Assembly: GCA_018873245.2 (NCBI GenBank)
Contig: JAEMBT020000004.1
Location: 2,652,573-2,716,572, forward strand
Length of the DNA: 64,000 nucleotides
DNA from: Archegozetes longisetosus
Taxonomy: Eukaryota > Arthropoda > Arachnida > Sarcoptiformes > Trhypochthoniidae
Direction of reading: 5' to 3'
The translations under genes and the position numbers were made by a program. The notes under the pieces are model-generated. The model was not told the DNA's origin. It saw only the letters and a list, made by a program, of their open reading frames with translations, and ran no database searches. This document shows, one piece after another, positions 35,860 to 46,770 of the stretch (positions within the stretch are counted from its first letter, which is position 1; every line of letters starts with the position of its first letter).

Positions 35860-37112
35860 TAGAGATGAAAATTCAGACTAAGACTAAGACTATACCTTAG
35901 TCTTTAGTCTGTAAGACTAAACTATAGCTTAGTCTGTAGTCTTAGTCCGTCTCAACCTCTTAGTCTGCATTCAATAATACAAATTCAAGGGGTTAGTCTC
36001 TGAGTAGCCCTTTGGAAGGCCTTCAAAATATAAATGGCTTATACAAGTCTAAAAAAAACTTAAATCTTTAGGGGTGAAATTTAACCTTTGTAATCAACTT
36101 ATTCCAAACGCTTATAACTACACTCTTTATCATAATCAACATTTTTTTTGTAAACAACGACTTTTGTCAAATATAGGAAAAGTTTTCCTTCTAAATAAAC
36201 AGAATTCGACGCAATTCTGTAGAATTCAATAAACTTTTAAAATAAAATTACTTTAATTCTAAGGTTAAAAGATAATTTTAAAATTATTTAAAGGTTTTAT
36301 TGAAGATTTTGAGTGTAAAGTTGTTGCAAATGTTTTGGAAATAAAGACGGAAGTAAAGACATGGAAGCCCTTCAAATATTTAGTTAATACTTATTTATTA
36401 TTTCGTAATTCTATCTCAATTTTGGTTTAAGAACTGAACATTACAATTGGCTATATAATAGTACTTAAGATTATTTTCGGTAAACAACAACCACTATCGC
36501 AAACAATATTTTTATATTTGGAAGAACTTTCAACTTCACAACTAGTTATTAGTGCAAATTTGAACGATACTATTTCTTCAGCAGATAAATCGAGATTGTA
36601 TTGAACTTCGTATCCATTTATACTGTCACAAATTGCATTAATTTTGGCAAATCCAGTGTTTTTATTCAAAACATTTGAATTTATTTAAAATATAACTGAG
36701 GATTTCTGTAAGATTTCTCTAACTAAGAGTAGAATTTGGAGAAATACTTACTGTATATGTGAAATGTTTACTAATCCCTCAGATATGTATTTATAAAATT
36801 TACTAAATGAGTCCTTATTATATCTAATATTGGCCTAAAAAGTAAAGAGTAAATATAAGCTACCAGCAAAACCATGTATATGTAAAATGCAATGCCTTAG
36901 TGATAGTATTAAGAAGGGTGTTTTGAGAGGCAAACCTTTTTGATTGACGAAATACTTATTTGTAATATGGAAATTTATTATGGAGACTAAGGACTAGTCG
37001 GTTTAAATTAAGGTTAGTCTTTAGTCTTAGTCTTCAGACTAAAGGAATGCTTAGTCTTAGCCTCAGACTAAGACTAAGACTAAGACTAAACGGACTAAAA
37101 TTTTCATCTCTA
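35860..37112. mobile_element. hAT-type element with GTCTTAG subterminal repeats
   Basis: TIRs TAGAGATGAAAATT on both ends. 8-bp duplication CATGAACA/CATGAATA with one mismatch; the empty site in unit 1 reads CATGAATA. Both subterminal zones carry GACTAAGACTAAG-type repeats, as in the element at 27,397, so the two probably belong to related families. It has no recognisable transposase but holds one cysteine-rich open frame. Confidence 0.88.
36451..36669 (-). CDS. Unrecognised cysteine-containing open frame inside a hAT element
   Basis: Up to 72 codons without ATG at the 5' end, so if real it is an exon. Cysteines occur in an ICDSING, then SCEV, then VCDSGCC pattern. I do not recognise a family. 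It could be a fragment of a host gene carried by the transposon or chance. Confidence 0.25.
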   Translation of the reverse strand: MNKNTGFAKINAICDSINGYEVQYNLDLSAEEIVSFKFALITSCEVESSSKYKNIVCDSGCCLPKIILSTII

Positions 37113-37422
37113 CATGAATATAAATGACGAACGTGCATATAAATCATAAAAATACCGAAGCTCAAAATATCTTCTATTTTTCTACTTACAGATAAAAGTT
37201 TCATAAATCGATCAAATAATTAAAGCTGTTTACTTATTTTTACAGAGTCTAATGCAACGCTATGATGTAACGCTATCACAAACACATTTTTCGAAATTGT
37301 ATTGTTCAACATAAAACGGCTTGAGATGATTTTCTGGCCGACTTACCCAACCCGACCCGAGTCTGATGAACAGATCTACCGTTAACCACGAAAACATTTC
37401 AAAATTGGAAAACTTAAAAACG

Positions 37423-38074
37423 GGTGTCAGGACAAAGGGTGCGGACATAAGAGCGCAACGATAAAAGGCGCAGACATAAGAATGAGGAAAAAGGCCGCAG
37501 ACAAATTGACATAGGCATAAGAGCGCGATATCTAAAATCCTATTTTATAAGCCTTATACGATTTTGAGACTTATCTTTATTTATTGATTGTCCATAAAGT
37601 CTTTGAAGCTTCTTCATTGAACACATTTCACATATTATCAATTTTAGAAAATCTTGATGATAATAAAACTTTAACATTAATTTGTATCTGTTTTGTTTTT
37701 CTTAATCTTTTGAATTAACTAAAGTTTAAATCACAAAATTTGATAAAAATGTCTAAGTTAAAAAGTACTAATGATCTAAATGTTTCATATGTAAGTGAAG
37801 GAATAGTTTAACTATATGGGGAACGGCCTTTGTTAGATTGTTTGCGAGGAATTGCTCATAACTTCCAATTGAAGGTTTAATACTCAATTCTTTATTTGAA
37901 TTATTTAATCATTAATTATAGATTAAATCCAAACACATCGAGTCTTTCAATTATTAGTCATTTTAGTTAAAACCTATTTTTGTTCAATTAATTTTATTTA
38001 ATTATTTTATACAATTTCTTATGGTTCTTTCTTATGTCCGCGCCCTTATGTCTGCGCCTTATTATCCATAAACC
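37423..38074. mobile_element. TIR element with GGCGCAGACATAAG repeats
   Basis: Inserted in B4: the 8-bp duplication TAAAAACG flanks it (37,415-37,422 and 38,075-38,082). Ends GGTGTCAGGACAAAGGGTGC and GGTTTATGGATAATAAGGCG align as ~35-bp imperfect inverted repeats. GGCGC(A/G)GACATAAG-like motifs repeat in both subterminal zones. No coding capacity. An 8-bp duplication fits hAT, but the GG termini are not typical, so the superfamily is open. Confidence 0.8.
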
Positions 38075-38245
38075 TAAAAACGCTATACTTTATTGGGACT
38101 CGAAACCGAACCCATTTGGCTATTGGTAGTATACATATAGTGCCTCTTAAAGATAAAAAATTGCTAATCAAATAAAGTCAAGTAACTTATATTTTGTAAA
38201 ATAACTTTATAAAAAATTATTTAATCAGATTACATCAAATAATAT

Positions 38246-38548
38246 TGTCACGACCGGAATGAAGAATTCAACACTTTTCTTTAAGATATTATTTATTTAA
38301 AAGAGGTAGTATAAACAAAGTACTAGATCTGAGGTATGAAATTTAAATATAAGAGTATTGCAAAAAGCTTATTCTAAGCTTTCCACGTGTACTTGACTCT
38401 TAATCCAAAACCAAGACAAGAGTGAGTGAAAGAGGTTAAAACTTAATTTTAAATACTCGCAGATTTGCTTACATCTGTTTCTCACATTGACCGCCAAGTG
38501 CTTTATGGTCATAAAATAAAAGTTAAAGACAATAATTTAGGTCATTCA
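38246..38548. mobile_element. Solo LTR
   Basis: A 303-bp insertion beginning TGTCACGACCGGAATGAAG and ending CATTCA, flanked by ATAT on both sides. The empty site is visible in the sister copies. The TG...CA structure, small target duplication and lack of coding sequence fit a solo long terminal repeat left by recombination of an LTR retrotransposon. Confidence 0.75.
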
Positions 38549-38669
38549 ATATCGAATAACTTTAGAGACTTTATCAATAATTTATATTTTTAAAAACTAG
38601 TGAAATAATTTGGACTTTATTTTAAATCAATTTGATCGCTTAGAGATCATTCTGCGGGTGAGCTCAGAG

Positions 38670-38908
38670 CAGTGGCGAAGCTAGCAGGGGCCTAGGCTCC
38701 CTCAACTCAAATTGGGTAAACTTTAAATTAGTTATTAAATGGAAATAAAAATTTATTTTAATAGAATTCAACTATACTGAAGTATCAATGATTGTATGAG
38801 AGTATTTACTGTTTCAGAATTGCATTGGTTAGGCATTAAACTTCATACTTCTTATAAAGATTTAAATTATTTTGCCTCCTCACTCAAAAATTTCTACCTT
38901 CGCCACTG
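38670..38908. mobile_element. CAGTGGCG hAT-type MITE, copy in B4
   Basis: CAGTGGCGAAGCTAGC to CTTCGCCACTG. Confidence 0.75.
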
Positions 38909-39116
38909 GTTTGAAGCTACTGTTATCTTTAATCCTGAGACCGCTTTCGTAGATTTCTTTGAAAAGATTAATTGGGCTTATGATTTGAAAACTGTTTCCA
39001 ATCAGATCGTGAAAAGTAAGCAACAAAGAACTGGTAATTGTGATAATTATGAAAAAAGAAATACAGCTTTCTATGAGTGGCTCACTGGTCTCGTTGTCAT
39101 GACGCTTCCTCTTTAG
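38796..39116 (+). pseudogene. Desaturase 3' exon fragment, copy B4
   Basis: 106-codon open frame fusing MITE-derived codons to the desaturase C-terminus (FNPETAFVDFFEKINWAYDL), reading to MTLPL at the stop. No histidine box, so no enzyme. Confidence 0.8.
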
Positions 39117-39369
39117 CTCCCCTATGGCATAAGAACATTGTACTCACGCATTTAAAATCAAAATGATTGTACCTTATATTCAAAGATCAAAAAGATATGA
39201 GATAATAGCTCTTTCAAGTTAGTAGAGTATATGTTTGTCCAAAATGTTGGTTGCGTAAATCAACTAACATTTTTGACAAATGTATACTCTAATAACTTGA
39301 AAGCTATTATATCTTTGATCTTTGAATATAAGGTACAATAATTTCGATTTTAAATGCGTGAGTACAATG

Positions 39370-39994
39370 TTCATAAAGGAAGCTAAAGAGAAGTGTCATG
39401 ACAACGAGACCAGTAAGTCACTCGTAGCTGTATTTCTCACACATTATCAGTTCTTTGTTGCTTGCTTTTCACAATCTGGAGGCTGTTTTAGAATCATAAG
39501 CCCAATCAATCTTGGCAAAATTATCTATGAAGGCTGGCCAATAGATCCGACAGAAGGTCACTCATGTCTATAGTTTTTCCTTTAGGTATGGCTCGGGACG
39601 CTTTTTGCATAAAAGCCAACCGATGTGTGAGAAAAAGAATCTTCTTTTAGAGTTATGAAGATCTGCATTAGTCTCAGAATATTTATGATGAAATCGATGA
39701 TCACGACTCCACTCGAAGATGTTGTTCTGAAGGGTTGGGGTTTGAAGAAAAGCTTGTAGTATCTGAAGCGGAAGTTTTGCCTTATATGTTCGGCGAGGCC
39801 ATAGTCTGTGAGGGCCCGCCTGTATAATCATCATTGATAACAGGCTTACAACGTAGAGAAATACCATCGTTTCCCATTTTGCTTTCCAGAATGCAATATA
39901 TAATTCATATATGACCAAAATGTACAAAGCTGTCAATAATATAATGTTACGCCAAACTAACTCTATCTTGTAAGCAACTGGTTCTTCAGTTTTG
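39370..39994 (-). pseudogene. Acyl-CoA desaturase relic, right arm
   Basis: Mirror of 29,926-30,590. Shares the HRLWPR box-1 defect, the missing middle and box 3, and the out-of-frame upstream ATG, so these lesions predate the duplication. Box 2 reads RDHRFHHKYSE and is intact. Private changes include a frame break after KKRPEPYLKEK and small deletions in the 3' part (39,370-39,470). Confidence 0.85.
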
Positions 39995-41784
39995 TCCGTT
40001 CGTTTTGTTGTTGACTAGAATATTGTTGTTTATGTCCATTGATTGTTCAGTCCTATTAAATTGAAAATTTAAGCTCACAACAGAACTGGAAAGCTTTTAA
40101 TTTAGCAGTAGTTTTAGGAAAGGCATTAGATTTGAGGAAACTTAATGCAGAAGTTTTAAGTTTATTGATTAAGTGGTCATGAAGTGAACTCATTAACGCT
40201 TTTTACTAGATTTCCTGCAGATATAAGTAATAACTTTTACTGTTATTTGCAAATTAGAAACTAAGGTTAAAACAAACTTGAATTTCAATAGAAATGAGGC
40301 TCAACTAATACCAGAGTTAAAAAGTTTTGATCATTTTTTCTCTGATTTCCTGTGTTTCGAATTCGACTTTAAACTCGTTTAGAATTTGACTATTTAACTC
40401 AGAGATCTCCAACCCGCGACCCGTAGCTTGATTTTTTTCTAGTCCTTTAACAAACCGGACGACTTTAATACTTTCGAGCCTTTGATTGAAAATTGAAATT
40501 ATTTTTTCTAAATAACTTAAAAGTATTTTCATAATGAAATTAACGAGTCAGATTGATGTCAGATTGCAGTCATACTTTGTTGAAAAAGCTTTTTGTCACT
40601 AAAAGATTGGCGATCACTGATCTAACTACTGAAGAAATGGTTTGAATACATATTTTAAGGTCAAATCTGTAGATCGCATTCAATTTGCTTTGACTGTGAA
40701 AAACATTTATTTAATACAAAATGCAGTCTAACTTAATCTGCAGTTAGTTTGACTTAAAAGTTTGATGAGATAATTTCCTAAAACAATATTTCCGATCATT
40801 AATACTGTGTTTTGGGAAAAATGAAGACTTATTCGAGGAAAGACTAGATAGTCACCACGATTAGATTAGAGCTTCATTAGATTTAGGGTTTCCTATCGCT
40901 CTCATTCATTCACGTTTTTGAACTTGAACTTGTTTCACACTAAACTCATTTGATTTGACTTCATTCTGAACATCCACGTATTGTAAATATCGCTTAATAA
41001 TTAAAAAAGCGCTTTTAAGTTTAGACAGTTAGTTCAAATCTTTAATCAGCAAATCGATTATTAAGTACTATAACAAGTAATACTTACGTTTTGATGAAGT
41101 TTTCGCTTATAAGCCCACGAACGAATTAATCTTGTACTCAAAAAAGGTCTTCTATTTGTGTAAATAATGTGATATTGAAAATTTCAAACTCTCGATTTTG
41201 CATCCTTCGAGGGAGTGAATGCTAATTCTCGTTTGAGGTAGTATTATATCCGAAATTTTTTGTTGCATAAAGGATTACGCAAATAATGCAGAAAATTAAA
41301 CGTTTAGCTGCTAGGTGTGAAAATAGTTTGTAATCGAATTTCCTCGAGGAAATATTTGAGGAAAATTTAATTAACAAAATACTTTGGATATTTTTAAACT
41401 TATCCTGAATAACATCATTGTGTTGAGAAATATACTTTAGTGCTTTGTTAGAAGTTTTGTGGCTTTGTTTAGATTAAGTTGAAGTTTGTCTTTATTTAAG
41501 ATTATTACTAATTATATAATTAATATGATCTTGAAAATGCTATTTCGAAATAATAGTTACACAATAGTTTCGTAAAACATCATTACTTTCATTATTGAGA
41601 AATAAATTCCACTGTTATTTCCCTCAAGTGACTTATTATGAAATAACATATCATATATGATGCAACTGCTCAATAAGATGCAAAATATTAGCTATTTGCA
41701 AGAAACAAAACTTTAATAAACAATCAAATGTCAAATTAGATTAAATTTATTCAGATTCCAGCAATGTCAATGGTTTCGCTCGTA
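39995..41784. other. Arm DNA, right
   Basis: Mirror of about 26,150-29,925 without the hAT-type insertion. The single ATTTACAC target, read inverted, lies near 41,160. No gene. Confidence 0.4.
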
Positions 41785-42254
41785 CAGTCAGGAGCTTTTC
41801 AGCTCGTATTTGAACTTAACAGTAATTTTGATAAGACATATAAATTTTATACAAAGTCTTTATCACAAATGAAAATCTCACAAAATTACTAATCATAGAA
41901 ACTAATTTAGTCGGCTATTTGTTCTCTTTGAAAGTGTGATTTTAATTCAGTCTCAAAATATGATAAATTCTATAAATTAATGTTAATCTCAAATACGATT
42001 TTGTGAAAATATGTTATTATATGATTTGAATACAAAATTGTATTTAAAATTTACAATTGATAGAACAATTTATTATATATTTATGACTGAAAATTCTTTC
42101 TAAGAGAAAAAATGACTGACCAAAGATAAAATAAAATTGTTTTCTATGATTAGTGAGTTTATGAGATTTCATTTGTGATAGACTTTATATAAAATTTATA
42201 AGTCTTATCAAAATTACTATTAAGTTCAAATACGAGCCGAAAAGCTCCCGACTG
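41785..42254. mobile_element. Right-arm-specific MITE, TA duplication
   Basis: Ends CAGTCAGGAGCTTTTCAGCT and, inverted, CAGTCGGGAGCTTTTCGGCT, with ~110-bp arms, flanked by TA and absent at the homologous place in the left arm. The interior is AT-rich with no coding sequence. Tc1/mariner-type by target and ends. Confidence 0.85.
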
Positions 42255-44356
42255 TACAAGAATCACTTGTTTGGCTCTACATTTGCCAACTTCGAATAAA
42301 ATGATTTACTGGTAATAATCAAAGGCTATACTTTCATTTAGTTTCCTTCTAACCGAAGGTCACATTATTCGATGACCAGCCAATCAATAGATGCAATCAA
42401 AAGAGTATTAGGCATATATAGATAAGTAAAAGGAATATAAATTTTAAAAATAAATATGTATTTCTAAATTGTTAGAGAATATAAAAATATCGTATCCCGG
42501 TAAAAATAATATATATGTTTAATACGTAAATCTTTAATAGAATGAATAAAAAATATCTTTTTAGCTGGGAGGTAGGCTTGGATGGGTTAGGTTTGGCCAA
42601 GTTAATTTAAGCTTTTCTGTTTTATGGTTTTTGTGCGATATCTCAGAAACGGTCCGTCATTGCATTTTTGGACCATTATCATTCAATTCATGGTCCCAAA
42701 AACCGTAAGAGTATCATTTTCATCAAGACTAGGGGCGGAACATAAACGGAAGTGTCCCATAGTTAAATTATATCAAATGATGTGGAATAGTTTCGAAAAT
42801 TTTCTCAAATAACTTACACTTTTGAAAAAGCCAGTCATATAAATGAAATTTTGCTTGAAATTTGTCTATTCTGATATATTTGCAATTTATAGTGCTTGGG
42901 CCTGAAATTTGTCTTATTTCTGTAGGATATTAGTCAACAAATTATCAAAAAACAGTCAGATAATTTGGACTTTTACTCGAAACTTATTTTCTCAAAATTC
43001 GAGCTCTTCCCAACATTAAAAGCGAGAAGTGATTTTATAAAATCTAAACTGAGAATAGGAAATTAAACAGAGAAATTAAACTTTCGGCTAAAATGACTGG
43101 TTAAAATCGCATTCTGCAAAACTGACTTCTGCGATACTGACTTTTACGTACTCAAATATCTTGATGTGCAGTAAGCAAATTATTTATTCAGGCATGCTCT
43201 TTTCAGCATCACTAAAACTTCAGTAACCCTGATCTACATTAATTAAAATTTTTCGGACCCGTATGAACTTGTAACTCTTTTAATAATCTATCAGTATATT
43301 ACTTGTCTCACTGCTGTCTGACCGCCGGCAATGAGTAAACGCAAAATATTTAAAAGTCGAGACCATTGATGAAATTAAAATTTTCAAACAACTACTGGGT
43401 CAGTTTTAAATTTTTCAGCGGTAAAAATTATTAGAAATAACAGAGTTTCACAAGATATTCTTAAGAATTTCCTTAAATAATCTTTCTAGAAATTGGCCTA
43501 TTCCCGAAAATTTTGATACTGCTTAAAAATTTAACATTGGAAAAATTAAAATCAGAAATTAATTTCCTGAAGACACTTGTTAGGAACAACCAAGTAGATC
43601 CCATAATTGAGACAAAATTAAGGTTTATAGATATAAAGATTTTGCATATTTTTATCGCACGCCACAATTTATGCGATTTGCACCACTTATAAGAACTAAT
43701 AGTATGAACTAAGTATCCAAAAGGTGACGATGTTCAATTGCTTTCTGTACGCTACAGCACACTATTGAAATAGAATTCAATTCATTCAATAGTCAATTTG
43801 ATCTAATTTTATTTATGCAACTCTATAGAAACAAAAAATCATTTTTTATTATTTCTTCGATAGATATAAATTATCCTTACGTTTATCATTGAAAAAATTG
43901 TGAATTAGTCATAAAAACGAGATCTCGTCTTATGAGAGAAGACGAGACGAGACGGATAGGCAAAAATTAATTGAACATTTTTTTACTAAATAGAAATAGA
44001 TACCTATAAATTTAAATGATTTTCAATAAAAACTAATCGAACGACTTCTTCTTTTGAACTTTTCACTTATTCTTTAACGAGCATTTGATGGTCAAATTTA
44101 CTTGAACTTAATTTTCGGTAATAAATTGATTTTATATCAAAATTATAGTTTAAGTAAAACATAAAAATCATCTGTAATAAACGATAATTCAAACTAAAAG
44201 CACGATTTCTAATAGAAATATTCTAACACAAAACATGTGCCCTAAATCTAAGATTAAGATAAGTGATCATTCAACCCATGAGACGAGACGGGACGGGACG
44301 AGACGAGGAGATTCATAAAACCAAAAATTTTCATGACTATTGTGAATCTTACATTT
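42255..44356. other. Arm DNA, right, downstream of ELOVL copy 2
   Basis: Mirror of 23,266-26,150. It has one TTAGG-like unit only and the CGTCT repeat at 44,278-44,310. No gene. Confidence 0.4.
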
Positions 44357-45433
44357 TCATTGATCTTTATTCGACTTCTTTACATTTCCTTTTTTATACG
44401 AGGATTTATAAAAATCCCAAAACATGTAGAAAAATAATGGATTCTGAGCCCAACCTTTAAATTGTGATTAGGATTAATATATTTGAAAGTATGACTCTTT
44501 AGCAAATAATGCTATTAAATCGAGATCTAAACTCACCGAGCCAATACATCACTGGTGGATAGCCATTACTCAAGAATGCGCTAAGAACTCCCCACGATAT
44601 GAATAGAGCAAATTGTATTAATTGGAGTTGTGTTATGTACTTTTCCACCACAAATACTTTTGCATTCTTGGACCCAAGGCTGCCAAAGCGTAATACGAAT
44701 ACATTATCACATGAACCTGTAGATTGAAAGGATATTAAAACAAATAATAGTCAGGCAAATAGATGTATGATTAAGCGAATCATTAAATTGGATGAGATAG
44801 TAAAATGAAGCAGGTTCGATTTTTATGAACAAACTTCAGTAAAAGCAATTTTCTGAATCATTATTCTTGAATACATACAAAAGAATTAAGTAAGCAGAAT
44901 ATTCTTAAAGGCGGAGCCGTTAGTGACAATTTAGCGAAAACCCATATAATTAAAGGAACCATAAAGTGATGATATAAGTGGAGTAAGCTGATTTGTGAAT
45001 CTTTTTTGCGTAATACGAAAAATATAGTATCTAACAAATCAATGATTTTCGTATAAAAATAATACATTTTCAGGTCTATTTCTAACAGTGTTTGTTCTGA
45101 TACGTCATCTCTAGACGGAAGATCAAATTCGAATATTTTCTTTCCATAATCGACCCATTTTATGGACATTACAAAAAAGTAAGCACTCGACACGACCATA
45201 AATACATTATATAGTAACAAAATACTTTTCAACTCAAAAGGTTTTCGATGTTTCATCATTTTCGGACCAATTACTGTGACAAATAAGAGCCAAATGCCCA
45301 TAATAGTTGCTATTAATTCTGGTCCTCTACCCACTAATCGGTAATTTTTAACTCTTGGATCAGTTATATCTATCCAATATTGATAGAGGTAATAGAAAGT
45401 TGTTTCATTCGAAGAAGACTCTGTTGAACTCAT
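44357..45433 (-). pseudogene. ELOVL fatty-acid elongase, copy 2 (one-base frame break)
   Basis: Exons 44,879-45,433 (555 bp), 44,537-44,716 and 44,357-44,454. The CAG/GTT acceptor is intact and phases fit a 277-residue protein, a normal ELOVL length. Exon 1 is fully open and holds DTIFFVLRKK followed by the HLYHH catalytic histidine box. Exon 2 is 180 bp instead of 181: one base is missing in an A-run (T-run on this strand, near 44,641), changing WWKKY to a frameshift. This copy is one base from intact, and the base it lacks is present in copy 1. Expected role is acyl-chain elongation in the ER. Which product length it makes cannot be read here. Could be expressed if the indel is a sequencing error. 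Confidence 0.85.
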
Positions 45434-45855
45434 ATCTAATTAAAACTGTTTTGAAAATACTTCTAATGCCAAAGACTACTCGGTACTAAATAAATTTTCT
45501 TCTTAAGATTGACAAGAATAAAACCTTAAATTAGAAGTAAGCAAATGAGGAAATCTTTTGTTCGCTCATATATTCTTTCTGTTTTTTTATTCAATTTTCC
45601 TTTGTATAACAATAGACAACTTAATAAGAGTGTAACTAATTGTTTTCTTGGAAGATAAATCAGAGACTTATTTCACAATTAGTGAAAAATTAACGCAACT
45701 AAAAAGTAACTGATTGTATTTCATAACTAAATATGGAAAAACGGGATATATGCTCGTATATACGCACATACTCAGTCAAAATTAAATTATGCTCGTAAGA
45801 TATGATTGCGTACAAACGTTATTTTGAAGATTATATTTCTTCATTTAATCAATTA

Positions 45856-46770
45856 AGCCTTGGCTAGAGAAATCTGCACAAAATTTAAGACGCAATTTCT
45901 TAACCAAATATAGTTGATTCGATTAAATTTTGTTTTTACTTTGAAAGAATAGTTATTAGGTAACAAAACATTGCAATTATTAGTTTATAATAATTTATAA
46001 TAAGAAAGATGTCCTCCTCTTAAGAGCTTGAGGCTAGGAAAAGGATTGGCGCTTTTATTGAAAGAAACCCGAATATGAAAACTTGCGATATCGTAAGACA
46101 TTATGAACTGGAGGGCATCCCTCGCCGTACAGTATATTCAATTATCCAAAGATTCATAAGGGGTCAGAGTGCCGATCGGACTCCAGGTCGAGAAAAAACC
46201 GAGAAATTAACCGAAAAACTAAAGACAAAATAATTGAGTTCGCGGTAATGCGATCACTGCAGAAGTCTATATTCGGGAATGTTTACCACTTCTGAAAGAG
46301 TTTATCGATAAGTACCATTCAGACGATAAATATGTTTTCTGGCCCGATTTGGCTACTTCTCATTACGCCAAAACCACTCAAGAAGTTTACCAAAGAGTTG
46401 GAATCAAAGTTGTCCCAAAAGAGATCAATCCTCTAAATGTCCCCCAACTCCACCCAATTGAAAGATTTTGGGCAAATTTGGGTAAACAAATTTATGAAAA
46501 TGGGTGGACAACAGATGTAAATCCCTAAACTATTTCGAAGAATCAAAACTAATACGTAGAAGATCTGAAAATCTGTGCCAAAACCTTATGAGAGGTGTTA
46601 AGACTAAGGTCCGCAAAGCAGCGGACAAAGGAGTACTATCTGTCATCAATTGATATCAATTTAAACTTCATATAATGTATTTTCATTTAATAAATTTCTG
46701 TTCAATTTCGGTGAAATTTTGATTAATAATTATTAAAATTATTTTTGTGCAGATTTCTCTAGCCAAGCCT
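45856..46770 (+). mobile_element. Mariner-type element, DD37E, internally deleted
   Basis: Ends AGCCTTGGCTAGAGAAATCT and AGGCTTGGCTAGAGAAATCT, flanked by TA, absent from the left arm. The transposase relic from ATG 46,009 has an in-frame stop after four codons, a helix-turn-helix region (GIPRRTVYSIIQRF) and then, after a deletion removing the first Asp region, FWPDLATSHYAK and HPIERFW. From the Asp of FWPD to the Glu of PIERFW there are 37 residues, the ITmD37E signature. Non-autonomous. Confidence 0.85.

Larger units (their letters stand above)
33878..39256. repeat. Central palindromic unit 2 (B' S B, expanded)
   Basis: Direct repeat of unit 1. Left arm 33,878-35,361, spacer 35,362-35,546, right arm 35,547-39,256. 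The right arm is swollen by three insertions (35,860-37,112, 37,423-38,074 and 38,246-38,548). Subtracting them restores the length of unit 1. Confidence 0.92.

Noticed and set aside
38796..39116. 106-codon frame as a functional small desaturase
   Set aside because: N-terminal third is MITE sequence and there is no histidine box or membrane segment; only the C-terminal tail is desaturase.
43473..43667. Minus-strand open frame and its left-arm counterpart at 23,952-24,176
   Set aside because: Mirror copies of low-complexity AT-rich arm DNA; the readings differ between arms and fit no family.
44861..45433. 190-codon frame as a complete short elongase
   Set aside because: The last codons read into an intron after the GTATGT donor; family comparison places two more exons downstream.
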